Of a stretch of 41,253 nucleotides of DNA, positions 32,361-39,423 are shown one piece after another. Source of the stretch: an uncultured Collinsella sp. (lineage in GTDB: Bacteria; Actinomycetota; Coriobacteriia; Coriobacteriales; Coriobacteriaceae); contig CABUWD010000004.1 in NCBI GenBank assembly GCA_902495155.1, forward strand, positions 1 through 41,253, in the 5' to 3' direction. The notes under the pieces are model-generated. The model was not told where the DNA came from. It saw only the letters and a list, made by a program, of their open reading frames with translations, and did not search any database. The first letter of the stretch is position 1. Every line of letters begins with the position of its first letter. The position numbers and the translations under genes were made by a program.

Positions 32361-33725
32361 CTAAACGTCAAGATGTGCACAATCAAGCGCCTTTTTGATA
32401 AGAGGGACAGATCGATCAGCCAAATACAACGGAATGTTGAGCACCCCGTCGTCGAGCTTTAGGTTCTTAAGTGAGTAGCGGACCCTCAATGGAGTCGTCT
32501 CCGCATGCTTGTCGGCATAGTACTTAAGGCTCTTGGAATGAACGACCTCTCCCGATTTGACCTCGACGGGAACGATTTCGTTTCCGACTTGAATCAAAAA
32601 ATCGACTTCGTGCTTCGGCTTCTCGTTTGTCCAATAACGCGGAGCAGCATCTAACTGTGAAAGTAATGCCTGAAGCACATAGTTCTCGGCGAACGAACCT
32701 TTGAACTCCGAAAATAGCGCATCCGAGATGGCAAAAGCGGACGCATCCAGCCTTGCCATGCGGCGCAGCAAGCCGACATCAAGACAGTAGACTTTAAATG
32801 CCTTGAGGTCATCGTATGCAGAGAGCGGCACACCACCGGCAGCATTAAGGCGAACCGCCGTGATGAGCCCAGCATCGGCAAGCCATTCCAGAGCATCCTC
32901 GTATTCTCGAGCACGAGCCCCCTCGCGCACCGCACCCCAAACGAACTTTTTGTTCTCGCGCGCCAACTGAGCTGGAATCGAGTTCCATATTTGTGAAAGC
33001 TTGGCGAACTGCGCACGGCCACCATGCTTGGCAAAATCGCGCTCGTAGGAATCCAAGAGATCAGACAACACCTTATCGACCTGAACGATATCGCCCGTCT
33101 CCACCCACCGGCCAAGAGCCTCTGGCATGCCGCCGCATGCAAAATAACGACGAAGATGCTCGACGAGACGGACATGGAAGAAATCGGGCACTGTCTCGAT
33201 CTGATCCAGGCCGCCAAGGTATTCGTCGTAGTTTGCAGCGCCCTCGGCTTTCAGAAACTCGGAAAAGCTCATGGGGCGCATCTCCATGAACTCGACCTTT
33301 CCCACCGGAAAAGCGCTGGTCTCACGGGACAAGCGAACGCCCAACAAAGACCCTGCGCATGCGACGTGATACTCGGGGGCCTCGTCACAGAAGTATTTAA
33401 GGGCGCCGACTGCAGAAGGACAATCCTGGATCTCATCAATAATAAGCAGCGTTTCGCCGGGATCGATAGGCTGTCCAAGTGCCAGGGAAAGATTTGAGAT
33501 GATCCGTCGAGGATCGCGCGTACCTTCGAAAAACTGAGCGTACTCGCTCTGTACCCCAGGTGACGGCTCCTCGAGCGTCAGATACACATAATTGATGTAC
33601 GAGGTTCGGCCGAACTCCTTAAGCGCCCACGTCTTTCCAACCTGGCGCGCCCCCTTAAGGATAAGCGGCTTACGATATTCTGACGCTTTCCAAGCGTTAA
33701 GCTTGGCAATGATATCTCGCTGCAT
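32361..33725 (-). CDS. AAA ATPase with DUF4143 domain
   Basis: 454-aa protein of the AAA_14/DUF4143 family. Walker A GARQVGKT (25-32), Walker B LLIIDEIQD (about 92-100), and the C-terminal DUF4143 nuclease-like part with EVDFLIQVGNEIVPVEVKSGE, a PD-(D/E)xK-like D-x(n)-E-x-K pattern. These proteins are very common in gut bacteria and their role is poorly known; mobile or defence-related functions have been suggested. It is a single gene convergent with the AraC gene (64-nt gap without a clear terminator) and has an elaborate dyad upstream. Confidence 0.88.
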   Translation of the reverse strand: MQRDIIAKLNAWKASEYRKPLILKGARQVGKTWALKEFGRTSYINYVYLTLEEPSPGVQSEYAQFFEGTRDPRRIISNLSLALGQPIDPGETLLIIDEIQDCPSAVGALKYFCDEAPEYHVACAGSLLGVRLSRETSAFPVGKVEFMEMRPMSFSEFLKAEGAANYDEYLGGLDQIETVPDFFHVRLVEHLRRYFACGGMPEALGRWVETGDIVQVDKVLSDLLDSYERDFAKHGGRAQFAKLSQIWNSIPAQLARENKKFVWGAVREGARAREYEDALEWLADAGLITAVRLNAAGGVPLSAYDDLKAFKVYCLDVGLLRRMARLDASAFAISDALFSEFKGSFAENYVLQALLSQLDAAPRYWTNEKPKHEVDFLIQVGNEIVPVEVKSGEVVHSKSLKYYADKHAETTPLRVRYSLKNLKLDDGVLNIPLYLADRSVPLIKKALDCAHLDV

Positions 33726-33744
33726 GACCGAACCTCCCGCAAAG

Positions 33745-33819
33745 AAACTTCCGTAAACGTGATATTTCTCACATTTTACCTTAGGTAAAACGTGACATTT
33801 ATCACATTTACGGAAGTTT
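33745..33819. repeat. long imperfect dyad upstream of the AAA ATPase gene
   Basis: Two 37-bp arms (33745-33781 and 33783-33819) around a single central T, with 5 mismatches. The core TTTTACCT / AGGTAAAA is perfect. Each arm itself contains a smaller palindrome, GTGA-N6-TCAC, similar to CRP/FNR half-site geometry. It sits 20 nt upstream of the ATPase start, so it is a likely operator for that gene. Confidence 0.75.
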
Positions 33820-33859
33820 TAAGCTCATTTCGCCACACTTTCATCACATTTATTGCAAT

Positions 33860-33886
33860 GTGACAAAGGGGCAGTCCCTTTGTCAC
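33860..33886. terminator. palindrome of the ACAAAGG family, copy 1
   Basis: Perfect 11-bp stem GTGACAAAGGG / CCCTTTGTCAC with loop GCAGT. No long T-run follows on either strand, so termination is uncertain. A related palindrome occurs at 37895-37929. Confidence 0.5.
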
Positions 33887-33977
33887 CCGCACAAAAATGG
33901 ACGCGCCAACGGCGCGCCCATCCACTCTATTTATATCAGCCCGCCTGACCCGAACGGCCGAGTCGTTGCAGAACCCG

Positions 33978-34104
33978 GGGGCCCCGGCAGGGCGGGTGCT
34001 TCCTCAAAATGAGTTCCACACGCAAAGAAGGCCACTTAATGTGGCCTTCGTCTTGCGCAGGACTGTTCGAATTTTTGAGGAAGCACCCGCCCTGCCGGGG
34101 CCCC
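33978..34104. repeat. 32-bp perfect inverted repeat enclosing a hairpin, downstream of gatB
   Basis: Arms 33978-34009 and 34073-34104 are exact reverse complements over 32 bp, starting GGGGCCCCGGCAGGGCGGGT on the left. They enclose 63 nt that hold another hairpin, GAAGGCCAC / GTGGCCTTC (34027-34035, 34041-34049), flanked by CGCAA / TTGCG. The right arm begins 12 nt past the gatB stop. It may be an oversized terminator, a MITE-like element or a small transposon relic. Confidence 0.9.
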
Positions 34105-34115
34105 TCGGTTCCCGC

Positions 34116-35792
34116 TTACGAGAGCGACGTTCTCAGCAACTCGTTGAAGAGCTTCGGATTGCCCTTGCCGCGGCTCGCCTTCATGCACTGGCCCACCAAA
34201 AAGCCGATGACCTTCTGGTTGCCGTCACGATACTGCTGCGCCTGATCGGCACAGTTTGCCAGCACCTCGTCCACGATCGGCTGCAGCGCGCCGGCATCGC
34301 TTACCTGACGCATACCGCGCTCGTCGACGATCTTGTTAGGGTCGTCACCGGTCTGGGCCATGGCCTCAAAGACCTCGTGCGCCTGGTTGGAGCTGATGGC
34401 ATCGGTCGCCAGCAGCTTGGCGAGCGCTGCCACCTGAGCCGGCGCGATGCCGGACTCGGCGAGCGACACGCCTGCGCCCTTAAGGTAGGCGATCATCTCG
34501 TTCACCAGCAGGTTTGCGACCGTCTGGGCCTCCTTGCCGGCCATACCGGCAGCGGCGACCTCAAAGAACTCGGCAAACTCCGGGTCGCCGGCGATTTGCT
34601 CGGCATCGGCCGCCTTAATGCCAAAGTCGGCCTCAAAACGAGCGCGCTTGGCATCGGGCAGCTCCGGGATCTCGCCACGGCAGCGGTCGATGAACTCGTC
34701 GTCCAGATCGAACGGCGCCAGGTCGGGATCGGGGAACAGGCGGTAGTCGTCTGCCGTTTCCTTCACGCGCATGACCACGGTGCGCTTGCGGCTGGGCTCC
34801 CAGTGGCGGGTCTCCTGATAGATGATGCCGCCCTCCTCGAGCACCTCGGCCTGGCGGCAAATCTCGTAGGCAAGGCCGTCGTGCAGGCTCTTAAACGAGT
34901 TGAGGTTCTTGAGCTCGGTCTTGGTGCCCAGCTTGGTCTCGCCGCGGCGACGCAGCGACACGTTGCCGTCGCAGCGCATGGAGCCCTTCTCCATGGAGCA
35001 GTCCGAAATGCCCAGCGTCACAAAGATGCGACGGAGCTTTTCCATAAACAGGCGAGCCTCCTCGGGCGTACGCAAGTCGGGCTCAGTCACGAGCTCAATC
35101 AAAGGCGTGCCGCAGCGGTTGTAGTCGACGAGCGACTCGGCCGCGGCGGTAATGCGGCCCTCGGCACCGCCCACGTGCACCATCTTGGCAGCGTCCTCCT
35201 CCATGTGGATGCGCAGGATGCGGATGGGCACCGTGTAGGAACCGTCCTCGCGACGCTCGGGCATCTGCAGGTTGGACGCGTCGTAGCTGGCCAGATGGCC
35301 GGCGCGCTGGTTGCCCTCGCGCATGGTCGACGTCATGGACGTAGACAGGCCCTCGGCGTTGGCCGAAGCGCTCGCCAGGCTCTGGGCCTCGGCCTCACCA
35401 AACGCGCAGTCGGGGCGCTCGGCGGCACCGCGACCAGTCACGTCCAGATCCAGGTGACCGTACATGGCAAAGGCGACCGGACCCTGCGTGGTCTGGAAAT
35501 TCTTGGCCATATCGGGATAGAAGTAGTGCTTGCGGTAGAACATCGAGTGGCGCTGGATCTCGCAGTTGGTGGCGAGGCCGGCCTTGACGATGCTCTCGAT
35601 GGCGCGCTTGTTGGGCACCGGCAGGGCGCCGGGCAGCCCCAGGCACACCGGGCACACGTTGGCGTTGGGCTCGTCGTCGTGGCTGAGCTTGCAGTTGCAG
35701 AACATCTTGGTATCGAGTGCGGTGAGCTCGGTATGGATCTCCAGGCCAATCACGGCCTCCCAATCCTGCAGGACCTCGGAAAGCTCCTTCAT
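34116..35792 (-). CDS. gatB: Asp-tRNA(Asn)/Glu-tRNA(Gln) amidotransferase subunit B
   Basis: 558-aa subunit that binds mischarged Glu-tRNA(Gln) or Asp-tRNA(Asn) and activates its acyl group with ATP. Clear hallmarks: the opening WEAVIGLEIHTEL, the zinc-type cysteines in FCNCKLSHDDEPNANVCPVC, the GLPGALPVPN motif, FYRKHYFYPDMAKNFQ (given as FYRKHYFYPD then MAKNFQ), and DYNRCGTPLIELVTEPD. The C-terminal GatB/YqeY helical domain is present. Its length is longer than the usual 480 aa, with an insertion around residues 115-165. ATG overlaps the gatA stop (TAATG). Last gene of gatCAB. Confidence 0.97.
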   Translation of the reverse strand: MKELSEVLQDWEAVIGLEIHTELTALDTKMFCNCKLSHDDEPNANVCPVCLGLPGALPVPNKRAIESIVKAGLATNCEIQRHSMFYRKHYFYPDMAKNFQTTQGPVAFAMYGHLDLDVTGRGAAERPDCAFGEAEAQSLASASANAEGLSTSMTSTMREGNQRAGHLASYDASNLQMPERREDGSYTVPIRILRIHMEEDAAKMVHVGGAEGRITAAAESLVDYNRCGTPLIELVTEPDLRTPEEARLFMEKLRRIFVTLGISDCSMEKGSMRCDGNVSLRRRGETKLGTKTELKNLNSFKSLHDGLAYEICRQAEVLEEGGIIYQETRHWEPSRKRTVVMRVKETADDYRLFPDPDLAPFDLDDEFIDRCRGEIPELPDAKRARFEADFGIKAADAEQIAGDPEFAEFFEVAAAGMAGKEAQTVANLLVNEMIAYLKGAGVSLAESGIAPAQVAALAKLLATDAISSNQAHEVFEAMAQTGDDPNKIVDERGMRQVSDAGALQPIVDEVLANCADQAQQYRDGNQKVIGFLVGQCMKASRGKGNPKLFNELLRTSLS

Positions 35793-37306
35793 TACAGCTC
35801 GCCTCCCTTCCCGGCAAAATCGGGCGCGACGGAAAGCGCGGGCGCACCCGTGGCGGCATCGGCAAAGCCGCGCTCCAGGGCGCGGGCAAACGTGAGCAGC
35901 TGACGGTCCTTAAACGCCGGACCAACCAGCTGGGCAGAAACGGGCAGCTGAGTATCCTCGCCCAGGCCCAGCGGCACCGAGATACCGCCGTTGCCGCAAA
36001 TGTTGAGCGAGATGGTGTACAGGTCGGAGAGGTACATCTGCGTGGGGTCGCTGATCTCGCCAAACTTAAAGGCCGTGCGCGGCGAGGCGGGCATAAGGAT
36101 GGTGTCCACCTTGGCATACGCGGCGTCGTAGTCCTGCGTGATGAGCGTGCGGGCCTTTTGCGCGGCATAGTAGTACTTGTCGTACACGCCCGAGCTCAGC
36201 AGGTAGGCGCCGAGCATCTGACGGCGCTTGGCCTCGGCGCCAAAGCCGTGGGCGCGCGACAGCGAGCTCTGATCGGACAGGTTGGCGCAGCCCTCCTCCT
36301 GATAGCCGTAGCGAATGCCGTCGAAGCGGGCCAGGTTGGAGAACGCCTCGGCCGGGCCGATAACGTAGTAGGCGGCGATGGCGGCGTCCAGGTGCGGCAG
36401 GTCGACCTCGACCAGCTCGGCGCCCTGGTTCTGCAGCTCCTGGGCGGCGCGCTGAACAGCAGCCTTGACCTCGGACGTCAGGCCCTCGGCTTCCATAAAC
36501 GCGGGGATGATGCCCACGCGCTTGCCCTCGATGCTGTCGTTGAGGTGATCGGTAAAGTCGACGGCGCAATCCTGGCTGGTGCAGTCGTACGGATCGTGGC
36601 CCGCGCCGGTAAGCGCATTCATGGCCAGCGCGACATCCTCGACCGTACGGCCAAAGGGGCCCACCTGGTCGAGCGACGAGCCAAAGGCAACCACGCCGTA
36701 ACGGCTCACGGCGCCGTACGTGGGCTTAAAGCCCACCACGCCGCACAGCGACGCCGGCTGGCGAATGGAGCCGCCGGTGTCCGAGCCCAGCGAGAGCGCG
36801 ACCTCGCCCGCCGCGACGTCGGCAGCGGAGCCGCCCGAGGAACCACCGGGCACGCGCTCGGTATCCCAAGGGTTGTTGGTGCGATGGAACGCCGAGCTCT
36901 CGGTGGAGCTGCCAAAGGCAAACTCGTCCATGTTGGCCTTGCCCATGGGTAGGCAGCCGGCATCGAGCATGCGCTGGACGCAGGTGGCGGTGTAGACGCT
37001 CTGGTAGTCCCCGAGCATGCGGGAAGCGCAGGTGGTGCGCGTGCCCACAAGGTTCATGTTGTCCTTAATGGCCAGCGGCACGCCCGCAAGCGGGGGCAGC
37101 GGCTTGCCTGCGGCACGGTCGGCATCCACGCGCGCGGCGGCCTCGAGCGCAAGCTCGGGCGCCACCTGCAGGAATGCCTGGACCCCGCCCTCGCGCGCCT
37201 CGATGGCGGCAAGGGAGGCCTGGGCCACCTCGGTAGCGGTAAAGTCGCCGGCGGCAACGCCCGCGGCAATCTGGGCGGCGGTAAGGGAATCGAAGCTCTG
37301 CGCCAT
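35792..37306 (-). CDS. gatA: Asp-tRNA(Asn)/Glu-tRNA(Gln) amidotransferase subunit A
   Basis: 504-aa glutaminase subunit that frees ammonia for transamidation. Amidase-signature triad: K81 in PLAIKDN, cis-Ser S156 in PGGSSGGS and nucleophile S180 in GSDTGGSIRQPA, with the 75 and 24 residue spacing of characterised GatA enzymes. Full length. It starts inside the gatC stop and ends inside the gatB start, so the three subunits are translationally coupled. Confidence 0.97.
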   Translation of the reverse strand: MAQSFDSLTAAQIAAGVAAGDFTATEVAQASLAAIEAREGGVQAFLQVAPELALEAAARVDADRAAGKPLPPLAGVPLAIKDNMNLVGTRTTCASRMLGDYQSVYTATCVQRMLDAGCLPMGKANMDEFAFGSSTESSAFHRTNNPWDTERVPGGSSGGSAADVAAGEVALSLGSDTGGSIRQPASLCGVVGFKPTYGAVSRYGVVAFGSSLDQVGPFGRTVEDVALAMNALTGAGHDPYDCTSQDCAVDFTDHLNDSIEGKRVGIIPAFMEAEGLTSEVKAAVQRAAQELQNQGAELVEVDLPHLDAAIAAYYVIGPAEAFSNLARFDGIRYGYQEEGCANLSDQSSLSRAHGFGAEAKRRQMLGAYLLSSGVYDKYYYAAQKARTLITQDYDAAYAKVDTILMPASPRTAFKFGEISDPTQMYLSDLYTISLNICGNGGISVPLGLGEDTQLPVSAQLVGPAFKDRQLLTFARALERGFADAATGAPALSVAPDFAGKGGEL

Positions 37307-37617
37307 TACTCGCTCTCCCCCTCTCCCAAAATGGACGGCACGCGGAAGTAGCGGTCGCGCGCGCTGCCGGCGTTTTCGAGCGCAACGTCGAGCGGCAGAT
37401 CGCGCTCGGGCTCGCGCAGGTCATCGCCCATCACGTTGGACAGGCTTCCGATAGGATGGAACGTGGGCTCCACGTCGGGTAAGTCATATTGCAGGACGGG
37501 CTCGAGCATCTGGACGGCGTCGTTCATGTAGGACGTCATCTGGGCGAGCTCGTCATCGGTCAGTGCGATCTTTGCGTACTCGGCGATGCCGCGCACGTCT
37601 TTCTCGCTGAGTGCCAT
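37306..37617 (-). CDS. gatC: Asp-tRNA(Asn)/Glu-tRNA(Gln) amidotransferase subunit C
   Basis: 103-aa belt subunit that holds GatA and GatB together. The typical N-terminus (LSEKDVRGIAEYAKIALTDD), the centre (YMNDAVQMLEPVLQYDLPDVEP) and the end (ARDRYFRVPSIL, the usual 'FkVPkil') are present. ATG 37617 was chosen because GGAAGGGAG stands 5 nt before it; an upstream in-frame ATG at 37635 would put this ribosome site inside the gene. First gene of the operon. Confidence 0.95.
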   Translation of the reverse strand: MALSEKDVRGIAEYAKIALTDDELAQMTSYMNDAVQMLEPVLQYDLPDVEPTFHPIGSLSNVMGDDLREPERDLPLDVALENAGSARDRYFRVPSILGEGESE

Positions 37618-37750
37618 AGGCGCTCCCTTCCGCATAACAGTTAAACCGCTCTAGTATACAGGGCAACGCCGGCTTGGAGCAGGCGCTTTACCCAAATGCA
37701 GCGAAAACGTAACGAGAGCGGCGGTTGGCAGGCGGCGGGCCGGCGGTTCT

Positions 37751-37830
37751 GCAGCGAAACCGCACCGTCCATAGCGAAAACCGTCTCGACCACAACGAAG
37801 CCGTCCCGCCCGCAGCGAAAAGCATCACAA
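37751..37830. repeat. degenerate tandem repeat, about 20-21 bp, four copies
   Basis: An A-G-C-G-A-A-A-type core recurs at 37753, 37773, 37794 (AACGAAG) and 37814, each followed by a C/G-rich segment such as CCGTC. A further AGCGAAAACG lies at 37700. The rest of the 37618-37942 interval shows no gene. Confidence 0.55.
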
Positions 37831-37879
37831 CATTCGACACTTTTCGTCAAAATCGAGATTTTCATCGAATGTTGTGATG
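37823..37879. repeat. 15-bp perfect inverted repeat with 27-nt A/T-rich loop
   Basis: CATCACAACATTCGA (37823-37837) and its exact complement TCGAATGTTGTGATG (37865-37879). The last tandem-repeat unit runs into the left arm. It may be a dispersed palindromic element; it lies between gatC and the sortase gene, transcribed in the same direction. Confidence 0.8.
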
Positions 37880-37894
37880 GTTTGGAAGCCCCCG

Positions 37895-37929
37895 ACCACC
37901 ACAAAGGCGCCTGTCCCCTTTGTGGTGGT
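37895..37929 (-). terminator. palindrome of the ACAAAGG family, copy 2; likely end of sortase transcript
   Basis: Perfect 13-bp stem ACCACCACAAAGG / CCTTTGTGGTGGT with a 9-nt loop, 13 nt past the sortase stop. There is no T-run on the - strand, so it may be a dispersed palindrome acting only as a transcript 3' stabiliser. Confidence 0.5.
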
Positions 37930-37942
37930 TCTGGAGAATGTC

Positions 37943-38881
37943 TTATGCCGAGACCTTGGCCTTGCGGCGCTTGCGGACCGCATGGATCACGATGTCCAGC
38001 AGCAACAGCACAATGGCAACGACCACAATGAGCACGGCAAACTCGCGCTTGCCCCAGTGGCGGCCGGCCAGCGACTTTTGCTTGTCGACGTCCTTCTTGT
38101 TGTACTTGGTGCGCACGCAATGCACCAGCAGGCGATGGTCGTTCACACCATAGGGCGTGCAGGTGACGAGCGTCACCTTGTCGGCGCCGGGCTCGATAGT
38201 CAGCGACTCCATCTCCTCGGGCAGCACGACCTCGGAGTCCACCATCTTGTAGGCGAGCGTCTTGTTCATGGTGTGCAGCAGCACCAGGTCGCCGGGTTCC
38301 AGCGAGTGGATGTCATCGAACATGCTCAGGTTGCGCATGCCCGAGTGCGCGGTGAGCACGCAATGCGTCGAGGTGCCGCCCACCGGCAGGCTCGTGCCCT
38401 CCAGGTGGCCGACGCCCGCCATAAGGACTTCTTCGCTCGTGCCGTGGTAGATGGGCATGCTTACATCGATGGAGGGGATCTCGACCCAGCTCATCATGGG
38501 GTCTCGGTCAAAGATGAGCTGCTGAGCGTAGGGCTCGATCTGGTCGGCGGGGAGCTCGGTGGCCTCGCCCGCCAGCTGCTCGTTAAAGGAGCGCGCCTGG
38601 AGCAGGATGCGCTCGCGCTCCTCGGCAGACAGCGCGTCCACGGTGCTGGACACAGTGCTGATCTGGTTGAACACGCCCGAGGCCTCGAGCCGGTCCAAGA
38701 TCCACGGCCAGGTCATAAGGCCCACACCAATAAGGATGATGACGATGGTGATGAGCCGGTCGGCCCAGCGCGGCAGTCGCTTGCGACGGCGCTTGGGCTT
38801 TGGTTGAGGTTTGGGCTGAGGGCTTGAGCCGCCGTTGTCCGCGGCGTTATTGCTCTTCATATGTTTGGCGCCCTGCACCAT
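37943..38881 (-). CDS. class C sortase (pilus polymerase)
   Basis: 312-aa membrane transpeptidase that links pilin subunits and hands them to the wall. Counted from the preceding GTG codon: a Pro/Lys-rich cytoplasmic tail, membrane helix 42-61, sortase domain with His180 in LTAHSG, Cys242 in TLVTCTPYG and Arg251 in NDHRLL, and a second membrane helix near the C-terminus (about 284-303), the class C layout. FDRDPMMSW (125-133) has the D-P pair of the active-site lid. ATG 38881 follows GAGGAG; GTG 38884 is also possible. It lies downstream of the LPLTG pilin gene on the same strand. Confidence 0.92.
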   Translation of the reverse strand: MVQGAKHMKSNNAADNGGSSPQPKPQPKPKRRRKRLPRWADRLITIVIILIGVGLMTWPWILDRLEASGVFNQISTVSSTVDALSAEERERILLQARSFNEQLAGEATELPADQIEPYAQQLIFDRDPMMSWVEIPSIDVSMPIYHGTSEEVLMAGVGHLEGTSLPVGGTSTHCVLTAHSGMRNLSMFDDIHSLEPGDLVLLHTMNKTLAYKMVDSEVVLPEEMESLTIEPGADKVTLVTCTPYGVNDHRLLVHCVRTKYNKKDVDKQKSLAGRHWGKREFAVLIVVVAIVLLLLDIVIHAVRKRRKAKVSA

Positions 38882-39113
38882 CACCGGTCACTCCTCTACA
38901 GCTCATGTTGTCTAAACAAATAATAGCCGATTCGCGAGCTTCCACGCCGGACAACGCAGCTAGACTGCACCGTCCAGTCGAGGATAAGCCTACATTTGAG
39001 TTTTCAAAATGTCCCGGATCGGCGGGGCGATTCGGGATACAATGTCAATAGAAAACGACGCACCCCGCGTAAGTGTACGAGAGCGCGGGCGGCCTAGTTT
39101 TCTGGTTTTGTTA

Positions 39114-39144
39114 AATGCCCGGGCTCCGAACCCCGGGCATTCTT
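39114..39144. terminator. hairpin in sortase-pilin gap
   Basis: Perfect 10-bp stem AATGCCCGGG / CCCGGGCATT with 8-nt loop, followed on + by CTTATTT. I see no clear + strand gene before it. The 38882-39423 interval has no convincing gene; it must contain the sortase promoter. Confidence 0.55.
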
Positions 39145-39286
39145 ATTTGCGCTTGTTGCGGCGCAAATGCCTTCTACCGTCCGCACCGCGCGTGCGCCTA
39201 CGGACCTTAAACCGAACCTCATACGAGTCAAGAAACGCGATGACGGATGAGTCCGCATCGGACGGTGGAGGCTGCCTGTGTTGTCC

Positions 39287-39323
39287 AAAAAACGGGGCAG
39301 ACTCCAGTGCGGAGTCTGCCCCG
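39287..39323 (-). terminator. intrinsic terminator of the pilin gene
   Basis: Perfect 13-bp stem CGGGGCAGACTCC / GGAGTCTGCCCCG (39293-39305, 39311-39323) with loop AGTGC. On the - strand it is followed by six T. It lies 101 nt past the pilin stop, so the sortase is probably expressed from its own promoter or by readthrough. Confidence 0.88.
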
Positions 39324-39423
39324 AAAAGAGAATGACAAAGCAAGAACGTCGATGGACGAGAAAAGTGTCCGCAAGTCTCATGGCCATCACATCCCACCTG
39401 CCAAAGGGATGGGTGAGCGAGCG

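Noticed and set aside
33897..35903. 668-codon + strand frame opposite gatB
   Set aside because: It lies antisense to gatB, which is certain from motifs, and runs through the 32-bp inverted repeat; no domain is seen.
39143..39292. Possible small basic peptide gene on the - strand between the pilin terminator and the 39114 hairpin
   Set aside because: The reading frame ends in a tidy basic tail just before a hairpin, but no start codon with a ribosome site exists after the pilin terminator.
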